A stretch of DNA of 29,554 nucleotides from the NCBI GenBank assembly GCA_027575765.1, contig JANBPT010000582.1:1-29554 (forward strand), written 5' to 3'. The stretch's first letter is position 1. Each line of letters starts with the position of its first letter. This DNA is from Tieghemiomyces parasiticus (Eukaryota; Kickxellomycota; Dimargaritomycetes; Dimargaritales; Dimargaritaceae). This document shows, piece after piece, positions 1 to 10,622 of this stretch. A model generated the notes under the pieces. The model searched no databases. It saw only the letters and a program-made list of their open reading frames with translations, and was not told the origin of the DNA. Made by a program: the position numbers and the translations under genes.

Positions 1-2508
1 AGGGAGACGGTGCCTTATGCCCAATATTGTCCATACATAATCAACTATCGACTAATTGGCCGCAGCTGAAGCCAGTCCGGATCTTTTTAATAAAGAACAC
101 ATATTAAGCAATTCCATAACACGTTATGCCTTGATCTATCCCAGTATCTATCATTTGGCGATAGATATATGCTGAGTTAAGAATGTGCCTGAAGATACCA
201 AACTCCATTCCTAGCCCGACTGGTGCAGTGGATGTTCCAATAAAAAGATAGCCAAGACCCAAAAAGTAAGCAATGTCGCGCGTTGGGAACGAGCGCAGCG
301 ATAGAAACATTTAGAGACCAAAGGCGCTCAGTGGTACAGTTGATGATGCAGAAATAAAGGGGCAAGCAATGGGTTTGGAGAAACATTAAATACTGCCCCA
401 AGGCTGGCTACAGCGATGTGCTATCAAGCCCCGGGATGGAAATAATCAGATTAATCTATCGTTGCGAGGTGAGAGGACGCTGGTGGTCGTTGGCCACCTC
501 GAACTCAAAGATGCCTCCAAGTGCGGCGGCTACGCTACATAGGTCGGAAATAGCGCACCAAATCTTCACATCGGCATCAAGTTCGGGGGGGGGGAGGGTT
601 GACTGCCTGGCAGCCAGAAATACGGCACTGGGTATGAGCTTTCTCTCTATGGGAGCCAACTCCATATATGATACCTCCAATATATCTAGGCCTGTTATGC
701 TGATCCCATGGATTCGTTGAGGCCTACTGGTTAGGGCGAGTAGAACCTTGCTACAGTTATATAGGTGTAGTAATGTTGCAGAACAGGTACCTGATATTCG
801 GATCAACCCAATTCAATTGTCAGACATCGTCCGTGGCTGTGCCCAGCTACTCCTTGGGAGTATTGTTCACGTATTTCTTGAGCGCATTGACCGCCACCTA
901 TCCCCTACAACTAGGCCTCTTTGGTACCCATTCGGAATGCGCCGAACCATTTTAATGGGGCTGCTGGTGGTGGCACCTGTGGCTGGGCGGCCTGATGGAT
1001 TTGGTGTCAGCATTCTTTGCCGATCCTGGCAGACCAGGCGTGGACTCCGGCTATGGGAAACAGTGAGGGGGGGGCGGTCAGGTGCAAGGGGTATTCTCAA
1101 CACCAGTGACCGGGGGGTGCTGACAAAGATGGCAAGGGTGAGGACGATGATTGTGTAGGTGAATTAGGCCAGTGGGGGATAAAAAGAGACGGTAGCTAGA
1201 AACGAAAATTGTTGAGAGATATCCAGTTAACCTACGCCTCTCAGCGTGGTAGGGGTCGGGTTCGTGAGACCATCAATAGATTCGACTTCCCTGGACAGTT
1301 CATAGTTACTAACCTTAATTTCAAACTTAATGGTGACTTCTTACTCACAAGGTGAGATTCCTTAATGTCAATCATTTTAGATGCCACCAGATAGGAGTCA
1401 GTAAATGTAGTATGTGCCATTTTGACGTACAAGTGACATACCGAGCCCGATTTACCATTTTACTATATTCGTTTTCTATTCCTTATAACGAAGGGGTTGG
1501 GCTAGTTCTATGGGAGGTGCCTAGTCGCACCTCAGCATGGAAAAGGTGGCTAGTTAACCATATATAGGCAGGGCGCAGAATACATAAGGAGGAATACTAG
1601 AGCATAAGCCGGACTAGTCGGCGCCACACGCCCAGGGCAAGCCCAATCTCTGAGCGTTTCGAATAGAATCGGATATTGCCTAGGTGAAGGTCTGCGGACA
1701 GGCAGCCGGTGGACAATGCTATACATCTTTTCAACTAAGGCAAATGAAAGTGGATTAAACCTAAGATGCAGGCACTTGATCGTACCTGTATTGCGTCCAA
1801 GTCGTGCCATTTAAGCGGACAGTGAGGGATGTAGGCTTCGCAGAAGCCTAACCCCCCCATTCCTTCTATTACTCCTGAGCTTCATTTCAAATCCGAGTAT
1901 ACTGTACTCGAAAGGGCATACATGCCCTTCTTCATCTAACCACTGCCAAGCTTCACCGTCGCAACATCAAACATTCCCAACCTTCATCATTCCATCAAGG
2001 ATGTTCTATTATTCTCGGGCGAACATCAGGAATCCCTAAAAGTGTCCGGAAGTGAACAGCGGCCCCAGCAACCCCCACTTTCGTCTCCAAAGAACGAACC
2101 CAAGATTGCTCGCCGCTGATGGACTGAACTGCACCGGGCCTCCTCAGCAAAGCCAGACAACATTCTCCGCCAGTCAAGTCACGATGCATCTGTGTATAAG
2201 TAGGCTATCACTCCCTACATTATGGAAAAATCAAGAGGACAATAAGTACCTACTTTTTCCCGCAGACCCTTCCGAGGTCTCGATCCACTGTCAACGTATT
2301 ACCTGCGCCCCTCTCTCTGGTGTACGTCCTGTAATCGATCACAATGGCAACCCCCAAGTGTGCCCAGGGCCTCCAATCCAATCATTCGTGCTGCATTGTC
2401 TCGTCATCTTTGTCCTCTTGGATGTTAGGATTTACATTTATGGAAATCCTTTTAGAACTTTAAACTACCGCCCCTTTGATTAAAGGAGACAACAGACAAG
2501 AGAAAAAA
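1..2508. other. unassigned DNA, no confident gene
   Basis: No gene can be supported here. Several frames stay open for 60-140 codons on both strands but overlap each other and match nothing I recognise. A minus-strand intron-like 3' end (CTGAC branch, long C/T tract, CATAG ending at 1051) and a plus-strand hydrophobic stretch near 860-950 are hints of a split or decayed gene, described under findings. A run of 10 G lies at 585-594. Confidence 0.5.
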
Positions 2509-2524
2509 ACACACACACACACAC
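2509..2524. repeat. (AC)8 microsatellite
   Basis: Eight perfect AC units follow a short A run. The tract lies about 75 bp beyond the stop codon of the minus-strand ERG24 gene, so it probably falls in or just after its 3' UTR. Confidence 0.9.
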
Positions 2525-2596
2525 TACAGACAGACTTATTAGGGAAAGAGAGGGAGGAGGAGGAGAAAGAGGTAAGCATGCACAACGCACCGGCAC

Positions 2597-3991
2597 CTAG
2601 TAAATCCCGGGGATGATCCGGTACTTCACGATACTACAATAGCGTTCCCAATCCTTCTTGTACTTCTGGCGACACTTGTGGTCATCACGACGTTCACGGT
2701 GGATCAGAAGCACGGCAAAGTATAGCACGTAGAAGTACGGAATAGGGGACCGAAACCCAGTGGTGAGGCACCAGGAGAGGCCAAACAGCCAATCACCCAG
2801 GTAGTTGATGTGACGGGAGAGGCCCCACCATCCGCTAATCAGCAACTTGCTCCCGGTGGCCGTTTCGATGTACTTAAGACCACGGACACGCGGGTCATGC
2901 GGGTCGGTCCGGAAGATGTTCTTTTGACTGTTGGACAGTCGGAACGTGAGAAACGAGGCGACACCAATAGCGACCACTGTGGCGGTGAGGACGGGACCCA
3001 GGACGACAGGCTGGAGGGCGAGGAAACGAGCCTGCACCGAAAAGACAAACGGTACCCATGTGAGGTCGCCGAAACTGAGCATCCAACCGAACCCATCGGT
3101 GGTTACGTCCATGGTGGTGAGTACGGATGATTCGTAAATCAAAGTGTCGAAAATATAGAGCCCCTGTAGAAAGAAGATGAGGGCCATCGACTCCGTAATG
3201 TAGCCATTGAGAACCTGGGATTGCTTGATGAGGCACGCGAAATTGAGCACAAACCAGCCAATAATACCCGGACGCAGCTCGCAAAACACCTTCAGGTCGA
3301 AGTCGCCCAGACGCGGATTGAGTTCGCGACCAATGAAGAAATTGTAGAAAGCGCTGGGGCTGTTACCGCCGAGGGCTAACAGGACGGGCTGGGCGGCTCC
3401 CGTAGAAGGCGATGCCGCGGCCCCGTTTCCGTCCGCCTTGAGATCGGCGTCAGACTTGAGCTTGATAGTGGCGGTGGCGGAAGAGGTGCTGGGTCCGCGA
3501 AACGACCAAATGTAGAGGAGAACGGCCTGCACCGTAGCAAATAGGCACGACGCCGTCAACCAATGGACGTAATGGTCATATACGTAGATAAACGGGGCCG
3601 GGCCGTAGAGCCGGTGCACAGTAAACATGAGGCCACAAGTGATAAGCAGGGACCGGAACCCGTTGATGCGGTAGAGTAGGCGCTGACCGGTTCGTAGCAC
3701 CGTACCAGGCTTGGTGGACCCTGGCACAACGTAGTAGAGGAGGACGAGGTAGGCGAACCAGGCCAGGTAGAGTAGCATGATGTGCGAATCGTACAGGTCC
3801 GCCAGGGTCAGCCGCTGCAGCCGAGTTTGCCAGGCCGACCACGATGTCGGTGGACATTGTTCAGCCGTCTCGCAGCCGTAGTAGAGGAGGTATGGGATGA
3901 CCGTCGTGGCTACGGTCACCACCATGGTCCCCGCCGGTCCGAAGAACTCATAGTGAGTGGTGGGTGGGTTGAGCAGCGCTGCGTCACTCAT
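2597..3991 (-). CDS. ERG24: Delta(14)-sterol reductase (ERG24)
   Basis: This multipass ER-membrane enzyme of ergosterol synthesis reduces the C14-15 double bond left after lanosterol demethylation, using NADPH. The 464-residue product has many hydrophobic segments. Residues 217-227 carry GRELNPR followed by DLKVFCELRPG, the form typical of ERG24 and the lamin B receptor rather than ERG4. DGFGWMLSFGDLTWVPF follows at about 299-315. The sterol-reductase signature SGWWGLSRHINYLGD is at 386-400, and the C-terminus ends in YRIIPGIY. The start chosen is the ATG at 3991, giving MSDAALLNPPTTHYEFFGP, because the first membrane region begins soon after. An upstream in-frame ATG at 4090 would add 33 residues unlike the family. 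No intron is needed. A serine/alanine-rich linker (about 166-212) separates two membrane blocks. The reading frame is intact and the gene is probably functional. Confidence 0.95.
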   Translation of the reverse strand: MSDAALLNPPTTHYEFFGPAGTMVVTVATTVIPYLLYYGCETAEQCPPTSWSAWQTRLQRLTLADLYDSHIMLLYLAWFAYLVLLYYVVPGSTKPGTVLRTGQRLLYRINGFRSLLITCGLMFTVHRLYGPAPFIYVYDHYVHWLTASCLFATVQAVLLYIWSFRGPSTSSATATIKLKSDADLKADGNGAAASPSTGAAQPVLLALGGNSPSAFYNFFIGRELNPRLGDFDLKVFCELRPGIIGWFVLNFACLIKQSQVLNGYITESMALIFFLQGLYIFDTLIYESSVLTTMDVTTDGFGWMLSFGDLTWVPFVFSVQARFLALQPVVLGPVLTATVVAIGVASFLTFRLSNSQKNIFRTDPHDPRVRGLKYIETATGSKLLISGWWGLSRHINYLGDWLFGLSWCLTTGFRSPIPYFYVLYFAVLLIHRERRDDHKCRQKYKKDWERYCSIVKYRIIPGIY

Positions 3992-5660
3992 GGTGCCGAC
4001 CTTGAGCCGTGGCCGGGAGGATGGGTAGTTAGTGAAGATAAGAGAAGGGGCCGTGAGGGGTTGTGATGCGCAGGAAATCCTTATAGGCAATTGTGAGATA
4101 GCTATTTAGGGTATTGGCGACACTAAAAGGTGGATCGCGCAGGCGATCAGGATTTTAACCAGACGAAGCGGGTCCTGTAGGAGCAACCGACGCACAGCGG
4201 GTGCAATTAGAGATGTCGGTGAGTGGATATCCAAAATGAGGTACACGAGAACAACTGGGAGCAGGTCGGGGAGAAGTACAAGGGACCCGGTAGGGGTGGA
4301 GCGGGGCGGGGATGAGAGAAAAAGGGATCGACAAATGGCGAACGGCTAGGCCACCGGCAAGTGAAAGCAAGTAGGTCTCCAACCGAGTGTCTACTGAAAT
4401 AGACCGAGCGGGCGAGCGAAGTAATGGCGTGGAGGTAACTAGGGATAGACTAATCGTACGATATCCGTCCCCTAGGTTATGAGTGGATGGGCCTATACCA
4501 GTGTCACGAAAGCTAACTAAAATTGTCAGGCCATACATTTCATCAGCAGGATTGAAACTAGGCGTCGTGGCCCTCAGCGCCACTGGACTATAAGGCACAT
4601 TTCCCGTATATCTACGAAGTCCCTTCAAGGAGTGATCCGCTACATATTGTTGGGCGACGTTTAGGTAGGATGGCCATCAGGTATGGTGGTGTACTCCCTG
4701 CCCCTTGGCGCGTGCCGATATGTTTATTGGAAAGCCTCGACTGCTCGAGCAGAGTTACACTCAAATGTGAATACGAGTTGGGGAGAGACAGGCTGGGATG
4801 TCACAAGATACTAAACCTGGACTGGTCATGTCGAGCCAAGGCGCGACGGAACCAGCCTGGTGCCAAACGTCTATGTGGTGAAGGGCGCAATGGCCTGATT
4901 GTACCTGGGTGAGAGTCTTATTCCCTCTGCCCATTCGATTCTAGCCTGGCACGTGTGAGTTACGTGATGAAATCATCCAGGGGGTGGGAAATAGTCGGGA
5001 CAGAGCAGGTGGTGGGAAATAAGCCGGGAAGGTATGAGGAGGAGGATTCTCGACCGTCTATTTATAACACGTGGCTTGAGCTGTCGGTCAGATTCTACTT
5101 GAAATCTGAGGGGTGGTCCTAGAGCGGATCAAGTATCGCGGGTGCAACGGAAAGCTATGAGTTAGGGGCCGTGTTCCGAGTTTACCACTGGTGCATATTC
5201 AAAAGGTGAGCTGGCCATTGAAGACCTGATGGTAGTGAGGCCTTGGTCATATGAACGCCTCCTGTAAAGATACGCAGATACAAGTGCCTCAGTACAGACA
5301 CGCAGCCCCATGGGAGGGCCTGTTTAATGGCAAGAAGAGCTCTTGGTTAAGATTTTAGAATCACGAAAAGACAAACGAATGATCTACAGACTTGAATGAT
5401 AAACTAACATGAACACAAAGGATGCAGCAATTTCATCTAAAGGACGGGAGGAGCTCCAGTATCATAAAGCAGTGAGGGAGAGAGAGGGAGGCAGGGATGT
5501 GTGTGTGTGGAAAGGATGCGGAGGATGCTCATATACAGGGAGAAGAGGGGCTGTGCACTAACGGTGGTAGGTTACTTGGTCAGATGCTTGAGTACTACGG
5601 CGTAAGTACCCAGTAATAACTAACGGGAGGGCCGCTGGTAGTTGTATTATTCTCCAGGCG
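3992..5660. other. intergenic, no gene seen
   Basis: This lies between the ERG24 start and the end of the velvet gene, both on the minus strand. Its 3' part should contain the ERG24 promoter. The open frames (for example 157 codons on the minus strand at 4155-4628) look random and show no motif. A purine-rich tract with short GT repeats lies at 5471-5515. Confidence 0.5.
4080..4085 (-). promoter_or_regulatory. TATA-like box of ERG24
   Basis: On the minus strand this reads TATAAG, about 90 bp upstream of the preferred ERG24 start at 3991. If it is the TATA box, transcription would begin downstream of the alternative ATG at 4090, which favours the shorter protein. Six bases are weak evidence. 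Confidence 0.3.
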
Positions 5661-7212
5661 CTAGGGTTGGTGGATCGTAACGGTTTCGCTAACCGCCGAG
5701 ACGCCAGAATAAAGGCTGTGAAAAGTGTAGAGTAAAGGGAGGGGAAGGTGGCACAGTCAGGGTTGGTCTGGGGTTGTATGTGTTAGCCATAATAACTTAG
5801 GGTTGCGAGCAAGCCAAGTCGGGTATCACTCCTCGAGGGCTACTAGGGCCTCCTTGGCGGCTAAACAAGGCATGACCTCACACTTGGACGTACTGGAGGA
5901 CTCGGAACTTGAACGATCCAGGGACAGTAATACTGAGGTCGTCAAAAATGGCGTAATCGCCGTAGCCTTCTTCAGACTGAATCGTTTTCGTGACACCCCC
6001 GGCAAGGACGCGGCACATACTACCATTGGACAGCCGGATGGAGGCCCGTTCTTGGTGCGTATAGCTACAAAGTAGCGTCACAGAGAGGAGCGACATCCTT
6101 TCGAGGTGGTGGTATGAACGACAGGCACCATGGAGGGCGGTAGTGGGTCCGGCCATGAAGGGATCGGGTGTAGGGTAGGTGAATGGGAGTGTGGCAATGG
6201 TGGAACAGTTAGTACACCTGATGCGTCGCAACGCATTGGCCGAAGCAGTTATCCGATGCCATAGTGTTGGCTGTGGTAAATTTAGCAAGCTTCACTGGTG
6301 GACAACATAGAGCTAAAGCATGCGGTGGCTGTACGATGAAAAAAATAAGAAACGGGCCAAGGCAGAGAAGAACAGTGACGCGACTGTGAAATTGATATTC
6401 GGCATGGACCCCGCCTCCATTGGCCAAACTAGGCTAACGCGCCGACATTTCTACTTATAACTTATCCAGTGATCATCAGTGAAGTAGAAGAAGAATGCCA
6501 TTGACTTGCGCTAGGGGAGCGTGGAGAGGAGGAAGTAAAGGCAATACTGACGGTCCTGGTAGCCAATGAAAAGGACGCTGGAAAACTTTGCACGGCTCGC
6601 ACTCGCCCCTCAGCCTAATTTCTTGAGTTCTCTCTTAGCTGACCATAATGAACAACGGCACATGGCGGGCCCTAGAGGGCGAGTTATTCTAAGAGACAAT
6701 TACCGAAGGCAACGTTACTCCCATCACGACCCCTTCCTATTGCCGCTAGGCTCTTGCAGAGCCTAAGCTCTCCACACTCGGGTCGCCGGTCGGAAGGGCA
6801 TGTCCAACTAGTGGTGAAGGAGTGGAACAGATGGCGCTGGCAGGCGGCAACCTCTTCTCCCGCCAACCTATGGGACCCGGTGATTAGTCCGTGGCAAGGA
6901 TTGACGGGTAAGATATCCCAGTCACAGAACAGGGGGGGCCGAGTGCTGTGCTACTTACATTGGCGCCGCGACCATTTCTCCGGATTCGTCGTAGGTGCGA
7001 AGTTGAACCACCAGGGCGGGCTCAAGAATTAGGCGGCCGGGCCCGTCCGTATAACTCGGACTGCCCTCGATGGGCTGCTGCACGATATCCAGGGCGAACT
7101 GGAGGTCACTATAACGTGGTCGATGCGGGCGGAAGCAAAGAGGAGGTGGGGAAGGTATTAGCCTGAGTGTCGGAAATACACAAGCGGGCAGGCCGCTCGC
7201 TCCAACGGTCAT
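5661..7212 (-). CDS. velvet-domain regulator, four exons
   Basis: Velvet proteins are fungal nuclear regulators with an NF-kB-like DNA-binding fold that link development to secondary metabolism. Proposed exons on the minus strand are 7212-6959, 6867-6778, 6064-5882 and 5715-5661, giving 193 residues. Exon 1 encodes the velvet opening LDIVQQP, then ILEPALVVQLRTYDESG. Exon 2 supplies a TTSW segment that may match the family's SLW. Exon 3 has RVLAGG and YAIFDDLSITVPGSFKFRV, matching the family pattern FxDLSxxxxGxFxxRF. Exon 4 ends in VSETVTIHQP, like the SEPFxV motif, and stops. Intron 1 (91 bp) has GTAAGT, CTAAT and TAG. Intron 3 (166 bp) has GTGAGG, CTGAC and ACAG; an alternative donor GTACGT gives the same phase. 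Intron 2 (713 bp, donor GTGTGG) is the weakest, so exon 2 boundaries are uncertain. The Met at 7212 is also a guess. Family identity is firmer than the gene model. Confidence 0.7.
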
Positions 7213-8510
7213 GCATCCATACAATCAGTAAATAAGAAACGAGGGGTGCCAGAGGGGATCATCGCACTTAAACGAGCAGCGACCAATCGGTTAACCAGAT
7301 GAGATAGTGGACTACGCAGCCCGGCGAGAGTGTACTGAAACGACCGAAAGTATCGGAGCCAGCTGCACAGGCAGGTCTGGTTGGTTCCCACATATTGCAC
7401 ATTGTCGACAAGTGGGTAATTTAACTTATTTTGGATAACGACGGCCCGGTCAAGGATCGGTAAGCAAGTCAGCCCTCAAACATGGTACATCTCGGTTAAT
7501 CGCGGGGTAACGCCTTTTGATGGGGCCGCAGCTAAACCACAGGCACGCCATCAGATACCCCTGCGCTTGACTCCCAGAAGGAGGTCGTTATACCCACCAC
7601 TCGGTCTGCTGTGAGCACGAGTCAACCGCACCCGCGCTGTGGGGAGGGATGGATAACAACCCGGTAGATGGGGCGTACTATAGTTCCTAATAGCAAGCTC
7701 CGTGGGTACCCAGTGCCCGATACAGCGTAAACTAAGAGGGAGGAAGGCTGACATTCGTGGCGAGGAATGCAATGAGGGAAGGCGGGGCGTGGGAGGGGAG
7801 GGGGCGATCCTTACCTTGTATCGTTTCCGAAGAGCTGGTGCATGGCAAGAGTGGCTTGGTCGGTGCGGGATCAAGAGGCAGGTTATGAGGCGGCGACGGT
7901 GGTCTTCGGAGGGAGGTGCGTAGGCATAGGCCAGCGCTGGACAATTGCAAAGTTGTAGATCAGGCTCGTGAGGCCGGGGAAACCGGTTGCTGTCAATAGT
8001 CTAATGGCGGGAAGGGGAGAGGTGACGGGCACTGATGGTATAGGCTAGGGAAGCAAATGTGAGATGACAGACTGGGATTGGCAGGGGGGGGGTGACCGGT
8101 TAACAATTACGAAAGACTATCAGCTCAAGGGATGTCTCGCAGGAAAAGGTGTCTCATTAAATAGTGTCAGCGGTTCCTCGTTGTCGGGTCAAGTGTCTAT
8201 TCCGCATGGAATGTGGAAAGGACCCCCCAAAGGAGGTGGCTGGCCGCACAATTCCAATTTAGGTGAGGAAAGCGAGGCCAACCAAGAACTTGGGTCGAAG
8301 GAGTGAGAGAGAAAAAATATATACGGGGGGGGGTGTGAGAGTAGGAGTGGTGAAAATGGGAGAAGAAGTGTATGCCAATAGTTGTTTGGGCTAGTAAGTG
8401 TACCAAAGCAGCGGAGATGGAACGGTACCACCAAAGGGCGTTGGCCGAAAGCGGTAGGCGGGGCATACGGAGGAGTATCTGCAGGTCAGAAAATCGCCCA
8501 GCAGCAGCAG
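7213..8510. other. upstream of velvet gene, no gene seen
   Basis: This should include the promoter of the minus-strand velvet gene. The minus strand is C/T-rich around 7740-7930, as fungal promoters and 5' UTRs often are. Runs of 9 G occur near 8086 and at 8325-8333. No ORF here carries a recognisable motif. Confidence 0.4.
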
Positions 8511-8630
8511 TACTCTATTGGTGAATGGTGCACGCAGTACGTGAGCCAATGGGTAGATCAGGCATATCGAACTTTCGTTACCATGGAAGAGGCGGAGGAA
8601 TGGAAGAGTGGTTTATTTTATGTGTTTTGA
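8511..8630 (+). pseudogene. RNase H1 N-terminal (viroplasmin-like) domain fragment
   Basis: The last 39 codons of an open frame ending in TGA at 8628-8630 read YSIGEWCTQYVSQW, then DQAYRTFVTMEEAEEW. The spacing W, V, W/F, A-Y, F, T, E-E-A-E matches the small RNA/DNA-hybrid-binding domain found at the N-terminus of eukaryotic RNase H1 and in many fungal orphan proteins. Upstream in frame is a QQQQ tract and a KGRWPK stretch, but no good start codon and no catalytic RNase H domain after it. It could be a domain exon of an undetected split gene, a relic, or chance. It is too short to be sure. Confidence 0.3.
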
Positions 8631-9794
8631 TTGAAACACTCGATATGACGTTTGTTATTTTGTATAGCAGGGAGGAGGCCAGTACCGGTCAGAAAGGAGA
8701 GGGAGAGGGCACTCGGTAGGGCCAGTTCCATGGAGGCCGGAGACCTGGGCCCAGTGTGGGGGGGGGGAGGCACAGGGAGGCGCGGGCCTTAGCATGCGAG
8801 TTAGTAAGGGCGGGGGCACGCTGGTAGCGCGGAAAACGTGAGCTGGCCACTGCGCCCAGCAGCCAGCAGCCGGTGGGGGGGGGGGGACAGGATGGCTAAG
8901 GGGGGCCCATGGAACTGATCAGCTCCGTTTGGACCACAACTGGTGCCGTTTGATAGCCCACATCATCCCGGTAAGCGTGATATAGACGGAAGCCGTGCAT
9001 ACATCGTAGTCTTTGAATTGCCTTTGTTAAAGTTTGTTTTTCTGGGAAGGTACCTGTTAGTGTTCACGGTATCAGAAAGCGTGGTAATTTTGCTGCATGT
9101 TGGGTTTGATGCCCAGTTTATTTCTCTTTGTGCATTGAGCTAATTTTTAGCTCCACTGGTGAGAGGGCGGCATTAACCTCTTACACCAGGTATAGCTAAC
9201 CTTAGGCTTTGAGAGTCTGTATTCCTTTCGTCATTGCTGCGGGTTTCGGGAGCCCTGTTGCCCAGATCCCAAGGAGCCCCTCATATTTTTGTGATGCATA
9301 TATATACCCCAGCAGGGTTGCCCAGGTGTCCAGGCAAGGGCCCATTTGGTCACTTTCCACGTGAATTGTTACTCTCAATTTGTGATGGATCCAAATGAGC
9401 TGACAATGGGGGCTGGGTGAAATCTGGGTGTCTATTTAGCTGAGGAAGGGGAATGTGTAGATACAGGAGACTGAAGTAATAAAAGTACTGTTGGAGGGGA
9501 AACTTCCCTGGAGAAAACTAGAGGCTAATAGCCAAGGAACTAAATACTAATAAATGAACTGTGGTCAGTGGAAATGCCTTCACAATGATAATCTCATTGA
9601 AGCATTGATTGATGCTGCATTCCCACTTCTGCATATCCCATGCCATAGCTTGATCCCAATCAATGATGGCCTACCTAATTGGTAGTCTGCATTATTTGGG
9701 CTTCAGGCTTTTAACCATATCTATTATCCTCCCTTTTAGTTACCTACTATCTCATATCCTTTTTGAGGGGCATTCAACCTTCCTGATCTTTGAA
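8631..9794. other. G-run region passing into CpG-poor DNA
   Basis: The first 300 bp are G-rich, with runs of 10 G (8758-8767), 12 G (8875-8886) and 6 G (8900-8905). From about 9250 the sequence becomes AT-richer and almost free of CpG, like the transposons that follow, so it is probably transposon-derived. No protein or LTR pair can be recognised in it. Confidence 0.45.
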
Positions 9795-9969
9795 TGTCCC
9801 TTCCTCACTGGCACTGCTGCCTGTTATCCTTCTAGGACCTTCCTTTGATCTGGTGGCTATCTAGCTGCCCTTCTATTCATGCCAGTGCCCAGTCCCACCG
9901 TGGCCTGTTGTCCTGGATTCTCTAGTCCAGGCTGGCTAGTTACTTGATTGATGTTGGCCATCACTCAAG

Positions 9970-9977
9970 TATAAAAG
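9970..9977 (+). promoter_or_regulatory. TATA box of element A LTR
   Basis: A TATAAAAG box lies 157 bp upstream of the gag-like ATG at 10127. AATAAA at 9996-10001 follows closely, the compact promoter plus poly(A) arrangement typical of LTRs. Confidence 0.6.
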
Positions 9978-10126
9978 ACCTAACAGTTGCCCCTCAATAA
10001 ACAACAGACTATATCCAACAAACTATCCCCAACTCCATTCAAAACTTAAAGCTTATTTTATTTTGTAGCTTAGTACATTTTGTTGTACCGCATTGGTGGA
10101 GGACCAGTTTGATCATAGTGTAACCA

Positions 10127-10289
10127 ATGGGTCAGTCAAAAGACCCCCTGCCACACAAGAGGGCAACTGCAGGAGAAGCCCACATTGTTCCACATAGAAC
10201 ATTGCCAGTGGGCACAACCAGAGGATTGCCCAAAGAAACACTCAAAGCAAAGGCAAGGCCTGAACTACCACCCCAACAAACCCAACACA
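10127..10289 (+). pseudogene. truncated gag-like N-terminus of element A
   Basis: From ATG 10127 a frame encodes 54 residues starting MGQSKDPLPHKRATAG, rich in Pro, Lys, Arg and Thr, before it runs into the 5' LTR of element B. Its position 35 bp after the presumed LTR end is what a gag start would occupy. There is no recognisable domain in so short a piece, so the gag call rests on position only. Confidence 0.4.
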
Positions 10290-10601
10290 TGGTATTATGG
10301 TGGAGGGGCCTACCTCCTGGCAGACCCCCCTTCTGCCTAACAGTTGTGACTCACCAGAGTCCAGGCCTATGACAAGTGGGCTGATCCTCTGTTCAGTAGA
10401 GGAATAGAGGGAAGAGGCAGGGAAGGAATTCAGACTGGGCTCTCTCTCTCTTGAGCTATTGTTTTACTCTTTTATCTTTTCACTTGTCTTCATGGTGTCC
10501 CGTGTTCCTACTTGTTTATTCTTTCACATATTTTAACTGGTTGGCCCTGTCAGCCCCCCTACTACATAGAGCTTTGTTTCATTAAAGTGCTACATAACAC
10601 A
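10290..10601 (+). repeat. 5' LTR of element B
   Basis: Aligns with 13156-13499. Shared blocks include ACCTCCTGGCAGA, GTGACTCAC, GAGTCCAGGCC, the CT-repeat, TTGGCCCTGT and TAGAGCTTTGTTTC followed by ATTAAA (10581-10586, likely poly(A) signal) and the end TAACACA. A conserved TGACTCA lies at 10347-10353. Confidence 0.85.
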
Positions 10602-10604
10602 AAT

Positions 10605-10622
10605 TGGCAATCCAAGCAGGAC
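10605..10622 (+). other. candidate tRNA primer-binding site of element B
   Basis: Three bases after the 5' LTR comes an 18-nt TGG-starting stretch, TGGCAATCCAAGCAGGAC. Its complement would be a tRNA 3' end with CCA, one discriminator base, a 7-nt acceptor strand and a T-stem half CCTGC preceded by GT, which fits a normal T arm. Which tRNA is not known. Confidence 0.5.

Larger units (their letters stand above)
9795..10289 (+). mobile_element. LTR retroelement A, 5' end fragment
   Basis: An LTR-like segment ends with CA at 10091-10092. It contains TATAAAAG (9970-9977) and, 26 bp later, AATAAAC (9996-10002). One base after the LTR comes TGGTGGAGGACC, the right place for a tRNA primer site. A gag-like ORF starts at ATG 10127. 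The LTR start is not certain: TGT at 9795 gives about 298 bp, close to the other LTRs here. The element is cut off near 10289 by the 5' LTR of element B, and its remainder is not found beyond B. The same TATA to AATAAAC spacing recurs in the minus-strand LTR at 24789-25109. Confidence 0.55.

Noticed and set aside
4155..4628. 157-codon minus-strand open frame upstream of ERG24
   Set aside because: Composition looks random, there is no motif, and it lies where the ERG24 promoter and leader should be.
5558..5715. Alternative reading of the last velvet exon (FILASRRLAKPL)
   Set aside because: It resembles the KKFPG tail region, but no donor in the preceding exon gives the required phase. The other frame (VSETVTIHQP) fits the phase.
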